Shown: in pieces, positions 25,357-34,373 of the stretch
How the letters are laid out: the number at the start of each line of letters is the position of its first letter
Numbering within the stretch: the first letter of the stretch is position 1
IMG/VR virus record: IMGVR_UViG_3300026488_000020
Location: 1-64,000 of that record
Length of the DNA: 64,000 nt
Source of the DNA: a virus
Reading direction: 5' to 3' (one strand)
Program-made: the position numbers and the translations under genes
The notes under the pieces: model-generated
Seen by the model: only the letters and a program-made list of their open reading frames with translations
What the model was told of the DNA's origin: nothing
The model's database searches: none

Positions 25357-25725
25357 ATGGATAATTTAGGATTAATAATTAATAGTCAATATGGTATAGC
25401 AGGTATAGCAGGAGATAGACAAAAAATGGATAGTTATCTAATGTTGATAATTTATGAACAATCTAATCCATATAATTTTTTGGCATCTCAAGCAGAAGCA
25501 GCAGTTGAATCATCATATTATTGGGAGAGTGAAAATGTAAAGTCTCTAATTAAAAGGGAACTATCCATTCAAGAAATACAGAAAAAGATAATGGGGAATG
25601 CAAAATTACACATTAATAAATATGCAGATTTAGATGTATCATGTTTTGAAAATTTGAAATATCAAGAAATACATGATTATAAATCTTTAGAATATCCAGG
25701 AAAAAGGAGTCGCAGATGGCGTTAA
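25357..25725 (+). CDS. Hypothetical protein
   Basis: 122 aa, no motif recognised. AAAGG site; overlaps the next start by 10 nt. Confidence 0.6.
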   Translation: MDNLGLIINSQYGIAGIAGDRQKMDSYLMLIIYEQSNPYNFLASQAEAAVESSYYWESENVKSLIKRELSIQEIQKKIMGNAKLHINKYADLDVSCFENLKYQEIHDYKSLEYPGKRSRRWR

Positions 25726-25994
25726 GTTTTGAAGAGGCTAGAAAATTATTAGCACAGGAAGAAGCTGTTCTAACAGCTTATAATATAATGTTGGTAAATG
25801 CTCAAGAGTATTTTGAAGCAAACTCGGTTAGTTCCAGATCAGAAGAAGATCAGATAATGTTTAGAAAGGTTGCAGTGTGCGATCATAGAAGATTAACGCA
25901 ACCACCTGGAACACCTTATATGACCGATGATGAAATTATATCTAGACTTCAAAGTCTAGATGAAAAATATGAAAAGGAAAAAGACAATGCGTAG
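25716..25994 (+). CDS. Hypothetical small protein
   Basis: 92 aa, helical, acidic C-terminus. AAGGAG site. Overlaps the following membrane gene by 8 nt. Confidence 0.6.
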   Translation: MALSFEEARKLLAQEEAVLTAYNIMLVNAQEYFEANSVSSRSEEDQIMFRKVAVCDHRRLTQPPGTPYMTDDEIISRLQSLDEKYEKEKDNA

Positions 25995-26304
25995 AAAAAC
26001 TTTAGATATTATAATGATGGGAATCTTATTAATGCCAAATGTAACTGTTAGTTACATTAGTGTATTTATTTCAAAATCTGATCAAGATTTATGGTTCGTC
26101 CTTAGTAGTTTGATCATTGCACTTATTGTGTTCGCGTCAAGTATATATGAGATGAAAGATGATAAAGAGTTTAAAAATTTTGGGTGGTATACTATATTAG
26201 TGATGCCTGGAATCAATGTAATATTACTTTTTGTAATATTAGTATTAGGTGGATTCATATATATGATCGAATCTTTTAAAAAATTTAGAAAGAATTTAAA
26301 ATGA
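25987..26304 (+). CDS. Small membrane protein
   Basis: 105 aa from ATG 25987, preferred over 25960 because AAGGA precedes it and it fits the overlapping-gene style. About three membrane segments (residues 6-28, 34-52 and 70-92) and a basic C-terminus. Function unknown. Confidence 0.6.
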   Translation: MRRKTLDIIMMGILLMPNVTVSYISVFISKSDQDLWFVLSSLIIALIVFASSIYEMKDDKEFKNFGWYTILVMPGINVILLFVILVLGGFIYMIESFKKFRKNLK

Positions 26305-26654
26305 AAATAAATTTTAAACTAGGAAAAGCCTTTTCAAAAGATGTTTTAACACGACTCATCAATCAAGGAGTTTGTAAAAATGTTTCGATTAATTCCAATG
26401 ATTTACACTTAACTGATATATTAACATTTGAGAATGAGTCTATAAACTTAATACTACATTTACCAAACTTTAAAAATGATGGGTGTTTATTTTTTATAGA
26501 AACTGGCTCTAATGACAATGCTATAGATTTAGTGGAAATATATTATAAATCATCTAAAACAATTGGAGAAGATTTTATAGTTACAGAAATTTTAAATTTT
26601 GCAGAACATGCTGCATTTAATTATGGTGAAATTAAAATTAAAATTAAGGAATAA
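26301..26654 (+). CDS. Hypothetical protein
   Basis: 117 aa, no motif. ATGA overlap with the preceding gene, so probably translationally coupled. Confidence 0.6.
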   Translation: MKINFKLGKAFSKDVLTRLINQGVCKNVSINSNDLHLTDILTFENESINLILHLPNFKNDGCLFFIETGSNDNAIDLVEIYYKSSKTIGEDFIVTEILNFAEHAAFNYGEIKIKIKE

Positions 26655-26656
26655 TT

Positions 26657-27067
26657 ATGAGCCCCGAATTAATGACTTATAAAACGTTTTGTGATTTAGA
26701 AGAAGAGAATATTTTAGAAATGAGAGATGATTTTGTATCAGACAATTATGATCGAATGAACTCAATTGCATTTATGTCACTAATTCCTGAAGGAGTTTTT
26801 GGTGTATCTATTTTTGGTGTAAGTTCAAAACTTTATATGAAATATGATGCAATTGATGTTGATAAATTTACAATAGATGAAACTAAAATATTATCAACAG
26901 CAGCTAATAAACTAATTGAGAAAAGTGATAAAGAGTTTTTAATATTAATATTAAAAACTCTTTTATTTAATTGTCAATGTGAGTTAGGTGGTATGTATAT
27001 AATGATGAAAATTCTTAGAGACCATCTTATAGAGCAAGGTGTAAATAAAATAGATTTGGAGTGTTAA
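26657..27067 (+). CDS. Hypothetical protein
   Basis: 136 aa, mixed alpha/beta, no motif recognised. AAGGA site. Confidence 0.6.
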   Translation: MSPELMTYKTFCDLEEENILEMRDDFVSDNYDRMNSIAFMSLIPEGVFGVSIFGVSSKLYMKYDAIDVDKFTIDETKILSTAANKLIEKSDKEFLILILKTLLFNCQCELGGMYIMMKILRDHLIEQGVNKIDLEC

Positions 27068-27069
27068 TT

Positions 27070-27489
27070 ATGAGAGATTATGAAAGTATTAGAGAAGAGT
27101 GGATTCATTTAAGAAAGATCCCAAGTACAAAAAAAGTTGAAGTTGATTTTGTTAAACAAGCTACACTTGGACTAATTGTAGATAAGGTTGATAAGATGCG
27201 CAAGAGCGCTGGAAAAGGTGTATACGATGATTACGTCGCAGCAGCAATTAAAAGTGAATATAAGCAAACTATTGACGCTTTAAATCAAGGTGTTGAATGC
27301 CAAATTCAAGTAGATGTATTAGAAGCATTAATGCCTAAAGCATTAAGTCCTGAAGAAACATCTGGAACAATAATTGCGATAATTGCGAAATATGAAAAAC
27401 CAAATATGGGCACCATAATGAAAGATTTAAAAGATATCGAAGGCATCGATATGAAAATTGCATCTAAATTGGTCAAGGAGTTATTATAA
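27070..27489 (+). CDS. YqeY/GatB-C-terminal-like protein
   Basis: 139 aa from ATG 27070 (GGAG upstream). Helical, ending ALMPKALSPEETSGTIIAII...MGTIMKDLKDIEGIDMKIASKLVKELL. This follows the YqeY pattern yLP..ls.eEi...i......MGkvMk.L......s.lVk..L. The domain is tRNA-binding in GatB; stand-alone YqeY function is unsettled. Confidence 0.6.
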   Translation: MRDYESIREEWIHLRKIPSTKKVEVDFVKQATLGLIVDKVDKMRKSAGKGVYDDYVAAAIKSEYKQTIDALNQGVECQIQVDVLEALMPKALSPEETSGTIIAIIAKYEKPNMGTIMKDLKDIEGIDMKIASKLVKELL

Positions 27490-27677
27490 TGGAAATTTTT
27501 TTAAATATATTATATATTTTAGTATTTGCTTCATATGTCTATATTGGTACAAAATTTATTGGAAGATCATCTCAATCTTGGAATTGGTATATATATATAT
27601 TTGAATTTTGTTTAGTATTACTTTGGCCAATTATTGCGATATTGGTTGCATTATTTGATAATAAGGATAAGTTATAG
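27489..27677 (+). CDS. Small membrane protein
   Basis: 62 aa with two hydrophobic segments (about 3-21 and 34-53). AAGGAG upstream; start overlaps the previous stop (TAATG). Function unknown. Confidence 0.6.
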   Translation: MEIFLNILYILVFASYVYIGTKFIGRSSQSWNWYIYIFEFCLVLLWPIIAILVALFDNKDKL

Positions 27678-27877
27678 CTACAAAATTACGTGAACTTCAT
27701 TACACATACAATGAAAAACATTATGAAAAATTAAAACATATGAAAAATGTTGAAGTGACAATTGAGTATTTATATTATCACCCAACAATTCCATCATACT
27801 TAGTTGTAACATCAGATAAAAAAACAATAAATAAAATATTAAAAGATTTTAATATTTTAACATATGCACTTTCATAA
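27674..27877 (+). CDS. Small ORF with no standard start codon in place
   Basis: An open frame of 67 codons reads ATKLRELHYTYNEKHYEKLK...LKDFNILTYALS up to TAA at 27875. The frame opens after a stop at 27668 and contains no ATG, GTG or TTG before ATG 27742, which lacks a ribosome binding site. AAGGA at 27664 lies at the right distance from ATA 27674, which overlaps the previous TAG. Either AUA initiation or a decayed start. Protein-like composition supports a real or recently lost gene. Confidence 0.4.
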   Translation: MATKLRELHYTYNEKHYEKLKHMKNVEVTIEYLYYHPTIPSYLVVTSDKKTINKILKDFNILTYALS

Positions 27878-27886
27878 GGAGGAAGC

Positions 27887-28462
27887 ATGATCAGTAAAAC
27901 ATTAACATGGGACGCAATATCACCTGGTGATAAATTCATAAGTTTCGATAAAGAATACACAATTGAATCAGTTATGGAATCAAAAACTAGTTTTTTATTA
28001 GAAGAATTAGATAGAGGTTTTTTAGCATTTAAAGATATTAATGATGTTGATTGGACATATATACAATCTAAGAATTATTTAGAAGTTAAAGAATCAGATG
28101 CGGATCATCCGCATGATCTTAACATTGTTATGAATAAAAAAGGTAAAGCAATTTTATCGTATTATTTATTTAAGACTGCTAAGAGATTAACATTTGATAT
28201 TTTACAACAATCAGATGAAACTAAATTTAAAGGAGATGATTTTGTAGGTTCGGGATTTGTATTTAAGGCTTCAAATGGTTATGAAGTAATCAGTAGAAGT
28301 AGAATGGATATTCAAACTGAGAGAATATGGTTACATGGTGCAACAACTAATGGTACTGAACATCGTTCAGGAACAATGGTTTTTTCATCGGATGCAAAAA
28401 GAGATATAGCTTATACAGAATTTGTAAAAGCTTTAAATGAATGGGGAGAAAATTATGAATAA
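27887..28462 (+). CDS. Hypothetical protein
   Basis: 191 aa, soluble, beta-rich; begins MISKTLTWDAISPGDKF. A similar opening, TKELVWDDETRNGD, is seen in the protein at 38974. Very strong AAGGAGG site. Directly upstream of QueC and overlapping it by 8 nt. Function unknown. Confidence 0.65.
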   Translation: MISKTLTWDAISPGDKFISFDKEYTIESVMESKTSFLLEELDRGFLAFKDINDVDWTYIQSKNYLEVKESDADHPHDLNIVMNKKGKAILSYYLFKTAKRLTFDILQQSDETKFKGDDFVGSGFVFKASNGYEVISRSRMDIQTERIWLHGATTNGTEHRSGTMVFSSDAKRDIAYTEFVKALNEWGENYE

Positions 28463-29231
28463 TAAATTATGTGTAGTATCAATGTCTGGTGGATTAGATA
28501 GTTCAACATTATTAGCTAGAGCTTTATCCGAAGGTAAAACATGTTTACCTATAAATTACAACTATGGTCAAGTCAATATTGTTGAAATGCACGCTCAAAA
28601 AAATGTATGGAAACATTTTAAAGATATTTATGGGGAACAACTGTTAGATACAATTGTTATTGATTTTACTAGCACCGTTGGTGATGTTATTAAAACATTT
28701 AGAGATAATATTGAGAATGGACACGCTGAAGAAACAACAGATATGAAATATTATATGCCATCAAGAAATCTTTTATTTATGAGTATGGCAGCTGTTGTTG
28801 GAGAAATTATAGCAAATGATAAAAGAATAACTAAACTAAGTTTAGGATTAGGTATTCATCAACATTCAGATATTTATGCAAAAGATTATTGGGATATTAG
28901 TCCACAATTTGCTAGTAAGTTGGCAGATCTTTTGAATTTAAATGATAATCTTGATGTTGAAATATATGCACCATATAAAGATGGATATAAATCTGAAATC
29001 GTAAAAGATTGTAAAACTTTTAAAGTTCCATATAAAAAAACTTGGACTTGTTATGAACCATATAAGTTACAAACTTGGAACGATGGGGACAATGATGGTG
29101 ATGCTATATATCAAAGATATGTTCCATGTTTAACGTGTGAAGCGTGTTTAGAAAGAGAAACACAATCAGAAGGTATCATTGAAGATATTAATGAATATTC
29201 AACAGATATTCAAATCGGTGTGATGGGTTAA
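28455..29231 (+). CDS. queC: 7-cyano-7-deazaguanine synthase (QueC)
   Basis: 258 aa from ATG 28455 (GGGGAG upstream; an in-frame ATG at 28437 is less likely). PP-loop VSMSGGLDSSTLL at residues 8-20, and zinc site WTCYEP...VPCLTCEACLER near the C-terminus. QueC uses ATP and ammonia to convert 7-carboxy-7-deazaguanine to preQ0. In phages this pathway feeds DNA rather than tRNA modification. QueD, QueE and a DpdA transferase are not in this window. Pairs with the Gat-QueC fusion at 40086. Confidence 0.9.
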   Translation: MNNKLCVVSMSGGLDSSTLLARALSEGKTCLPINYNYGQVNIVEMHAQKNVWKHFKDIYGEQLLDTIVIDFTSTVGDVIKTFRDNIENGHAEETTDMKYYMPSRNLLFMSMAAVVGEIIANDKRITKLSLGLGIHQHSDIYAKDYWDISPQFASKLADLLNLNDNLDVEIYAPYKDGYKSEIVKDCKTFKVPYKKTWTCYEPYKLQTWNDGDNDGDAIYQRYVPCLTCEACLERETQSEGIIEDINEYSTDIQIGVMG

Positions 29232-29232
29232 T

Positions 29233-29568
29233 ATGATGTTATATATATTTTATTTTTTTAGTACATTACTAATTTTAATGAATATTCGAATTTATATGAA
29301 CGCTATTTTGGGTCGTTCGTATAAACATTTTAATTTTTTATTATTATCATTAACTCTTATTGGAGTCCTTCTTACACCGTATCATTTATCTATTGAATTA
29401 ATTTTATATGTGTTATTTGGGACACTCTATGCGAATTTTATTAAGTTATCAATATCAGATGATATATCTGATTTTGGGATAAAAAGTTTTATTTTATTAA
29501 TACTATCACATGCATCATTTATGATATATGCAAATAATTATCAATCAATTTTTGATTACTGGAGATAA
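29233..29568 (+). CDS. Small membrane protein
   Basis: 111 aa, three or four hydrophobic segments across most of its length. Sits between QueC and the RecJ-like gene. Function unknown. Confidence 0.6.
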   Translation: MMLYIFYFFSTLLILMNIRIYMNAILGRSYKHFNFLLLSLTLIGVLLTPYHLSIELILYVLFGTLYANFIKLSISDDISDFGIKSFILLILSHASFMIYANNYQSIFDYWR

Positions 29569-29571
29569 ATA

Positions 29572-31218
29572 ATGAGAGCACTAACACAACAAGACGTTGT
29601 GACACACCTATCATCAACAGTTGATGATAGCGTCACATCATGGGAACAGGTTCCGGGAACATCAGCAATGTTGAATTTAGATTTAGCAGTACAAAGATTT
29701 ATGCAAGCTGTAAATAACAATGAGCGAATAGTTTTTGTTCATGATAGTGATGCAGATGGGCTAGGAACATATATGTTATCTATGATTTTCTTTAAAGTGT
29801 TTGGATATGCGAACATTGAAGTTATAATTACTGACCGTAAAAATGGTTATGGTTTTGTACCAAAATATGTTAATGATAGAATTAATGACAATGTTGGATT
29901 ATACATAACAGCTGATAATGGTATCACAAGTTTAGAAGCATGTGCCAGAGCAAAAGAATTAGGAATTGATACAATCATAACTGATCACCATCAAGTAGAC
30001 TCATATAGAGGATTACCTGATGCAATCGTTGTTGATCCACATCAAGAAGCAGATTCATTTCCATATCCAAATATTAATGGGACGTTTGTATATTGGTACT
30101 TCCTTAATGCAATTCAAGAAGTATCAAATACTCCTATAAATATGTATACTGAATTTTTACCGGAATTAGCATTAACAACAATATCTGATGTTATGCCGTT
30201 AACTGGTATCAATAGATTTATAGTTAAACAAGGTTTACATGTTTTTCCAACGCATCATCGACAGTGGGTAAAAACTTTTTTTGAGATGCATGATCGTCCG
30301 AATGTTACAGCCGAAGATTTATCTTTTGGTTTGATACCATCAATAAATGTTACATCAAGATTAACGAATGCTGAGGAATCAGCAATGTTTTTAACTCGTG
30401 AAAATCATTGGGAATCAAAAGAATGGTTAACATATATAAAAACTTTAAATGATGTTAGAAAGAAAAAGCAAGAATCATTAATGAAAGATATTAATAATTT
30501 ATATGCATCATGGATTGATGCTCCGTTTATATTGGTGCCTGGAAAAGATTTTGAAAAAGGTATTTTAGGACCAACAGCTGGCCGAATTGCTCAGCATCAT
30601 AGAAAGCCTACGATAATAATGTCACTAAATAAAGCAGGTGATACATATTCAGGGTCAGGTAGAAGTACAGGAGCAATTGATTTATTAGGGTTAGTAAAAG
30701 ATAATCCATATGTTATCAAAGATAAAACTGGTGGGCACAAAGCTGCATGTGGAGTATCTGTACCAGAAGAAGATTTGATACCATTTTGGCAACAGCTTCA
30801 AAAAGATACAATGGCTTTACATCCAGATCTATATATTGATAAACAAGTTGAACCTCTAGGTAAAATAGAGCTTCGAGATATAGATTATGAATTATTTAAA
30901 AGTATTGATGCTTTTCAACCATTTGGTGAGAAATTTAAGAAGCCATTATTTTATGGTAGAGCGATTTTTAAAAAAGTTGCTAAAATGGGAAAAGATAAGA
31001 ATCATTATCAGATGATCATATCTGATGGTTTAGGTACAGAAATTCGTGCAGTGTGGTTCTTTTTTACAGGAGAATTAAAATCAAATAAAAAATATGGCTT
31101 CGCATTTACAATAAATAAAGAAACATTTAAACCAAAATCTGATGAAGATCTAAGTTTAATGATTGAAAAAATTTATACGGAGGTTGAGTGGTCAGACATT
31201 GAAGATAAGGTTGATTAA
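29572..31218 (+). CDS. recJ: RecJ-like single-strand DNA exonuclease (DHH family)
   Basis: 548 aa. DHH-family motifs in order: VFVHDSDADGLGT (motif I, around 53-65), ITADNGITS (about 115-123), TIITDHHQVD (DHH, about 135-145), and a DHHA1-type part with SGSGRSTG..IDLLGLV and GGHKAACG (about 360-405). Degrades single-stranded DNA 5' to 3' in recombination and repair, using Mn or Mg. GGAG site; overlaps the next start (TAATG). Length is typical of bacterial RecJ. Confidence 0.85.
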   Translation: MRALTQQDVVTHLSSTVDDSVTSWEQVPGTSAMLNLDLAVQRFMQAVNNNERIVFVHDSDADGLGTYMLSMIFFKVFGYANIEVIITDRKNGYGFVPKYVNDRINDNVGLYITADNGITSLEACARAKELGIDTIITDHHQVDSYRGLPDAIVVDPHQEADSFPYPNINGTFVYWYFLNAIQEVSNTPINMYTEFLPELALTTISDVMPLTGINRFIVKQGLHVFPTHHRQWVKTFFEMHDRPNVTAEDLSFGLIPSINVTSRLTNAEESAMFLTRENHWESKEWLTYIKTLNDVRKKKQESLMKDINNLYASWIDAPFILVPGKDFEKGILGPTAGRIAQHHRKPTIIMSLNKAGDTYSGSGRSTGAIDLLGLVKDNPYVIKDKTGGHKAACGVSVPEEDLIPFWQQLQKDTMALHPDLYIDKQVEPLGKIELRDIDYELFKSIDAFQPFGEKFKKPLFYGRAIFKKVAKMGKDKNHYQMIISDGLGTEIRAVWFFFTGELKSNKKYGFAFTINKETFKPKSDEDLSLMIEKIYTEVEWSDIEDKVD

Positions 31219-31436
31219 TGAATTGGTTTGAAAAATGGTTTTTGAAACAAGTATTTAAAAAACAAGTAAGACAAGGTTTTTTTCATCATGCGAACATTAT
31301 TGAATTATATACAATGATTGGTAATGCAGCAAGAGATGAATTTCATGAAGATAATGAACAAACTTTAAAACACTTTTTAAAAGAGTGTTTTGATAGTTCG
31401 TTAAATAATATTAAGAAGGCAGCAAGCAGATGGTAA
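31218..31436 (+). CDS. Hypothetical small protein
   Basis: 72 aa, basic start (MNWFEKWFLKQVFKKQ) that may form an amphipathic helix. TAATG overlap with RecJ. No family recognised. Confidence 0.6.
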   Translation: MNWFEKWFLKQVFKKQVRQGFFHHANIIELYTMIGNAARDEFHEDNEQTLKHFLKECFDSSLNNIKKAASRW

Positions 31437-31831
31437 GATATGATAAAAAAGATTCAATGGGTAATAAGCCGAAAGTAAAAGAAGATTTTAAAAGAGAACA
31501 TGTTCAAATATCAAAAGATATTATGCAAAAGATCTCGAAGATTTATATTGATAGATTAAAAGCTTTAGAAGTCAATGATGTTAAAATTGTGTCAAATGTT
31601 CATAGAGATCAAATTATTTTTAATGAGGCAGTATCACTTACACAATTAAGCACAAAACTTGGTAAAAAACTTGTATCAAAAAATGAGTTTGCAAAAGAGT
31701 TTTATATGTATTCATTGGATTCAATGATTGATGAAGCATATGGTAAAAAAGTTACAGCAATACAAGAGTTTCCATATAGTTTTCAAGAGACTCAAAATGA
31801 CAATGTTATCACATTTGAGTTTATAGTTTAA
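31430..31831 (+). CDS. Hypothetical protein
   Basis: 133 aa, helical, charged. Last gene before a palindromic terminator. No motif recognised. Confidence 0.6.
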   Translation: MVRYDKKDSMGNKPKVKEDFKREHVQISKDIMQKISKIYIDRLKALEVNDVKIVSNVHRDQIIFNEAVSLTQLSTKLGKKLVSKNEFAKEFYMYSLDSMIDEAYGKKVTAIQEFPYSFQETQNDNVITFEFIV

Positions 31832-31849
31832 CGATCTTTAAAGATCGTT
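31830..31849. terminator. 20-bp palindrome, terminator-like
   Basis: AACGATCTTT/AAAGATCGTT, perfect, overlapping the stop of the 31430 gene and followed by TTTC. Same family as 8641 and 22302. Confidence 0.65.
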
Positions 31850-31852
31850 TTC

Positions 31853-31866
31853 ATTAGTATAGAAAT
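31853..31866 (+). promoter_or_regulatory. Promoter-like motif ATTAGTATAGAAAT upstream of the clamp operon
   Basis: Lies 3 nt after the palindrome and 30 nt before the ATG at 31897, the same palindrome-plus-motif layout as before 8881. Confidence 0.5.
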
Positions 31867-31896
31867 AATACATATTACACAAACAAGGAATTAAAA

Positions 31897-32940
31897 ATGG
31901 AAAGAGTAGAAGCACCAACAACAGTACAAGCAGTAGAGACACATGTATCACAATCACCGGCAGTAGCACCTGTTCAACAGGCAGCGGCAGTAGCACCTGT
32001 TCAACAGGCAGCAGCAATTGGTATTGACATTGGAGCAGCATTAGCTGATACACCTGCACCTGCACCAACACCTGAACAAGTTCAACAAGTTGCGCCCATT
32101 GAAGTTTCACCAATGGATATTGCAGTTGAGCCTGTAAAAGAAGCAGAGATTGCACAAGCGAAAGCTGAATCTCAAGCAGCGAAAGCAAATGAAGAAATTG
32201 AAGGTACAGAAATTGCAAGCATTCGTTCAGATTATTGGGGCGGTTTCACAGCAGCAATTGAAACCGTATCTGCAAACTTAGGTTCCGAAGATGTTGTTAG
32301 TATTAAAAAAGGTAAGCTGGTAGCATCAAAAGATGGTGGAATCATTGATTGTAATCTTACAAATCTTTTTGGAGATCAAGATTGGGACATTCAAGATCCA
32401 AACTTAAATCTTAAACTTCTAAAACTTATTAGAGGTGGAGACACAATTACAATCATGAAAGATGGAAATAAAAATCTTATTTATTCATCAAGTGCTGGAA
32501 AAATTCATTCATCAATTGCGATTACAACTCCTGATACTACTAACTTCAAACAGACAGAATTGGTTGATCTTGGAACAATTAAAACTAAATTTGAAATTGA
32601 TAAAGATGCTGTAAAAAATCTTATCACTGCTCGTAACATCTATAGTGCGCTTTATTATAATGTTACAATCGATACTAATACTTTTGAAATTCTTTCAATT
32701 GATGTTGATGATAAATTTAAAGAAGTATTTCACAGCGCGACTGGTCGTGAAACTATGAGATATAAAGTTCGTGAATTATTTCCAACAGCTAAGCCTGATT
32801 CTATTATTTTAGAAATTTATGATAATGCTGGTTCAGTGTTTATTCGCTCAGTAAATGATTATGCAATCACTACTATCTATTTTCAAATCGAAGCAATCAC
32901 TAATGAGGTTCGCGCAGATTTAGATTTCGATGATATGTAA
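31897..32940 (+). CDS. Sliding-clamp-like protein (T4 gp45 type) with long N-terminal extension
   Basis: 347 aa. Residues 1-100 are a low-complexity Ala/Pro/Gln/Glu extension with a repeat (AVAPVQQAA twice). The rest is beta-rich and follows the T4 clamp pattern: VSIKKGKLVASKDGGIIDCNLTNLF, DWDIQDPNLNLKLLKLIRGGDTITI, then ELVDLGTIKTKFEIDKDAVKNLI. The clamp-loader ATPase is 365 nt downstream, which strongly supports the call. Clamps tether the polymerase and, in T4, also activate late transcription. No DNA polymerase is in the window. AAGGA site. Confidence 0.65.
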   Translation: MERVEAPTTVQAVETHVSQSPAVAPVQQAAAVAPVQQAAAIGIDIGAALADTPAPAPTPEQVQQVAPIEVSPMDIAVEPVKEAEIAQAKAESQAAKANEEIEGTEIASIRSDYWGGFTAAIETVSANLGSEDVVSIKKGKLVASKDGGIIDCNLTNLFGDQDWDIQDPNLNLKLLKLIRGGDTITIMKDGNKNLIYSSSAGKIHSSIAITTPDTTNFKQTELVDLGTIKTKFEIDKDAVKNLITARNIYSALYYNVTIDTNTFEILSIDVDDKFKEVFHSATGRETMRYKVRELFPTAKPDSIILEIYDNAGSVFIRSVNDYAITTIYFQIEAITNEVRADLDFDDM

Positions 32941-33296
32941 TGAGAACATTTTCTCCTGCAATGGACCATATTTATAAAAAGGTCCAATATCATATTGATA
33001 ACTTAGACTCAAAAGGTAATGGTGAAATCACAGCTCTATTTATAGAAGCTGCTGATTCAATGAATAGAACTTTTCAAAAATATTTTGAAGAGATGAATGC
33101 TATTGTAGATTCGGATATCAGTAGAAGAATTAAAATTAATATTTTACAAAGTATTCATTTAACTTTTGATGATTTATTTGATGATTTCGATGCAATTTCG
33201 GACATTTTAGGAAGTGTTGTTTATCATAAAGAATTTAGTTCTTTTATTAGCAATGTTTTAGATACAAAATATAAGAGATGCTTAGCTAAACTTTAG
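32940..33296 (+). CDS. Hypothetical helical protein between clamp and clamp loader
   Basis: 118 aa, helical. Overlaps the clamp stop by one base. By position it could be a small clamp-loader subunit (the role of gp62 in T4) but the sequence shows no match I can point to. Confidence 0.6.
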   Translation: MRTFSPAMDHIYKKVQYHIDNLDSKGNGEITALFIEAADSMNRTFQKYFEEMNAIVDSDISRRIKINILQSIHLTFDDLFDDFDAISDILGSVVYHKEFSSFISNVLDTKYKRCLAKL

Positions 33297-33304
33297 GAGA
33301 ATCA

Positions 33305-34336
33305 ATGGAAGATTTAATGCAGAAGCCATGGTTTGAAAAACATCGTCCTCGAGATATAGATGAAGTTGTTTTTGAATCAGCTGAAGATGAGAGAAAGATT
33401 AAAAGTTTTATTGAACAAGGATACATACAGGGAAATATTATCTCGTATGGTCCAGGTGGTGTCGGAAAAACAACAATTAATAAAATTTTATTACATAGTA
33501 TTGTAAAAACAAAAGATGATTATTTTGTTCTAAAAAAATCAGTTGCAAGTATTGAAGAATTGAAAGGTTGGTTAATAAACTCATCAATTGCTTCTAAGCA
33601 ACGTATTGTTATATGCGAAGAGTTTGATCAACTTAGTCCTCAAGCGCAAACTGCTTTGAAAGATGGACTAATGGAAAAATATATGCCTAAAGTCGCATTT
33701 ATTGTTACGACAAATAATATACATTCATTAGATCCAGCATTGTTGCAAAGATTTAATGAAAAACTTAATTTTACAACATTTAATGTTGATGGATGTTATT
33801 TTAGAATGAAACATATTTTAGATTTAGAGAATGTAAAATATGTTGAAGATGAGTTATATCAAGTTGTTGATTCTTTTAAAAATAAAGGAATTCGTGAACT
33901 TATTAATAATTTACAATCTGCGTCGGTAAATGGTGAATTTTCGTTAGCAAATTTAAATGCTAATATTATCAGTACATCTGGTATTGAGGATATTATATTA
34001 TCATATATTAAATATTATTTTCAAGTTATACTTGCTGAGACAGATATGGAGAAAGTATTTACAATATGTAATACACCAACACAATCAGTAGTAAATGATT
34101 ACTATTCACCAATGTTAAAATTTATGGAAACTGATCCATCTATAAATTATGATTATATCTACCGTACACTATTAAATGATCATGATGTAACATTACCGTT
34201 AAAGAATGTTATTACAAAATACTATCAACAAGCAAAATTGGTGCCTTTGAATAATATTCACTTACAATCATGCTTATTTGAATGTTTTGTAAGTTTGTAT
34301 ACTTTAAAAGGTGGAGAGAAAAAATTAATTCACTAA
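33305..34336 (+). CDS. Clamp-loader ATPase (T4 gp44/RFC-like)
   Basis: 343 aa. PWFEKHRPRDIDEVVF opening typical of RFC/gp44. Walker A GPGGVGKT (49-56), Walker B-like IVICEEFDQL, sensor 1 IVTTNN, and arginine finger region LLQRFNEKL. The C-terminal half is a helical collar. Loads the clamp onto primed DNA with ATP. GGAG site. Single ORF with no frameshift. Confidence 0.9.
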   Translation: MEDLMQKPWFEKHRPRDIDEVVFESAEDERKIKSFIEQGYIQGNIISYGPGGVGKTTINKILLHSIVKTKDDYFVLKKSVASIEELKGWLINSSIASKQRIVICEEFDQLSPQAQTALKDGLMEKYMPKVAFIVTTNNIHSLDPALLQRFNEKLNFTTFNVDGCYFRMKHILDLENVKYVEDELYQVVDSFKNKGIRELINNLQSASVNGEFSLANLNANIISTSGIEDIILSYIKYYFQVILAETDMEKVFTICNTPTQSVVNDYYSPMLKFMETDPSINYDYIYRTLLNDHDVTLPLKNVITKYYQQAKLVPLNNIHLQSCLFECFVSLYTLKGGEKKLIH

Positions 34337-34373
34337 CATGAATCATTAAACGTTGAAAAACAAGGAATTTATT

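Noticed and set aside
31838-32218. Minus-strand Leu/Gln/Val-rich ORF opposite the clamp extension
   Set aside because: Shadow of the low-complexity plus-strand sequence; no ribosome binding site.
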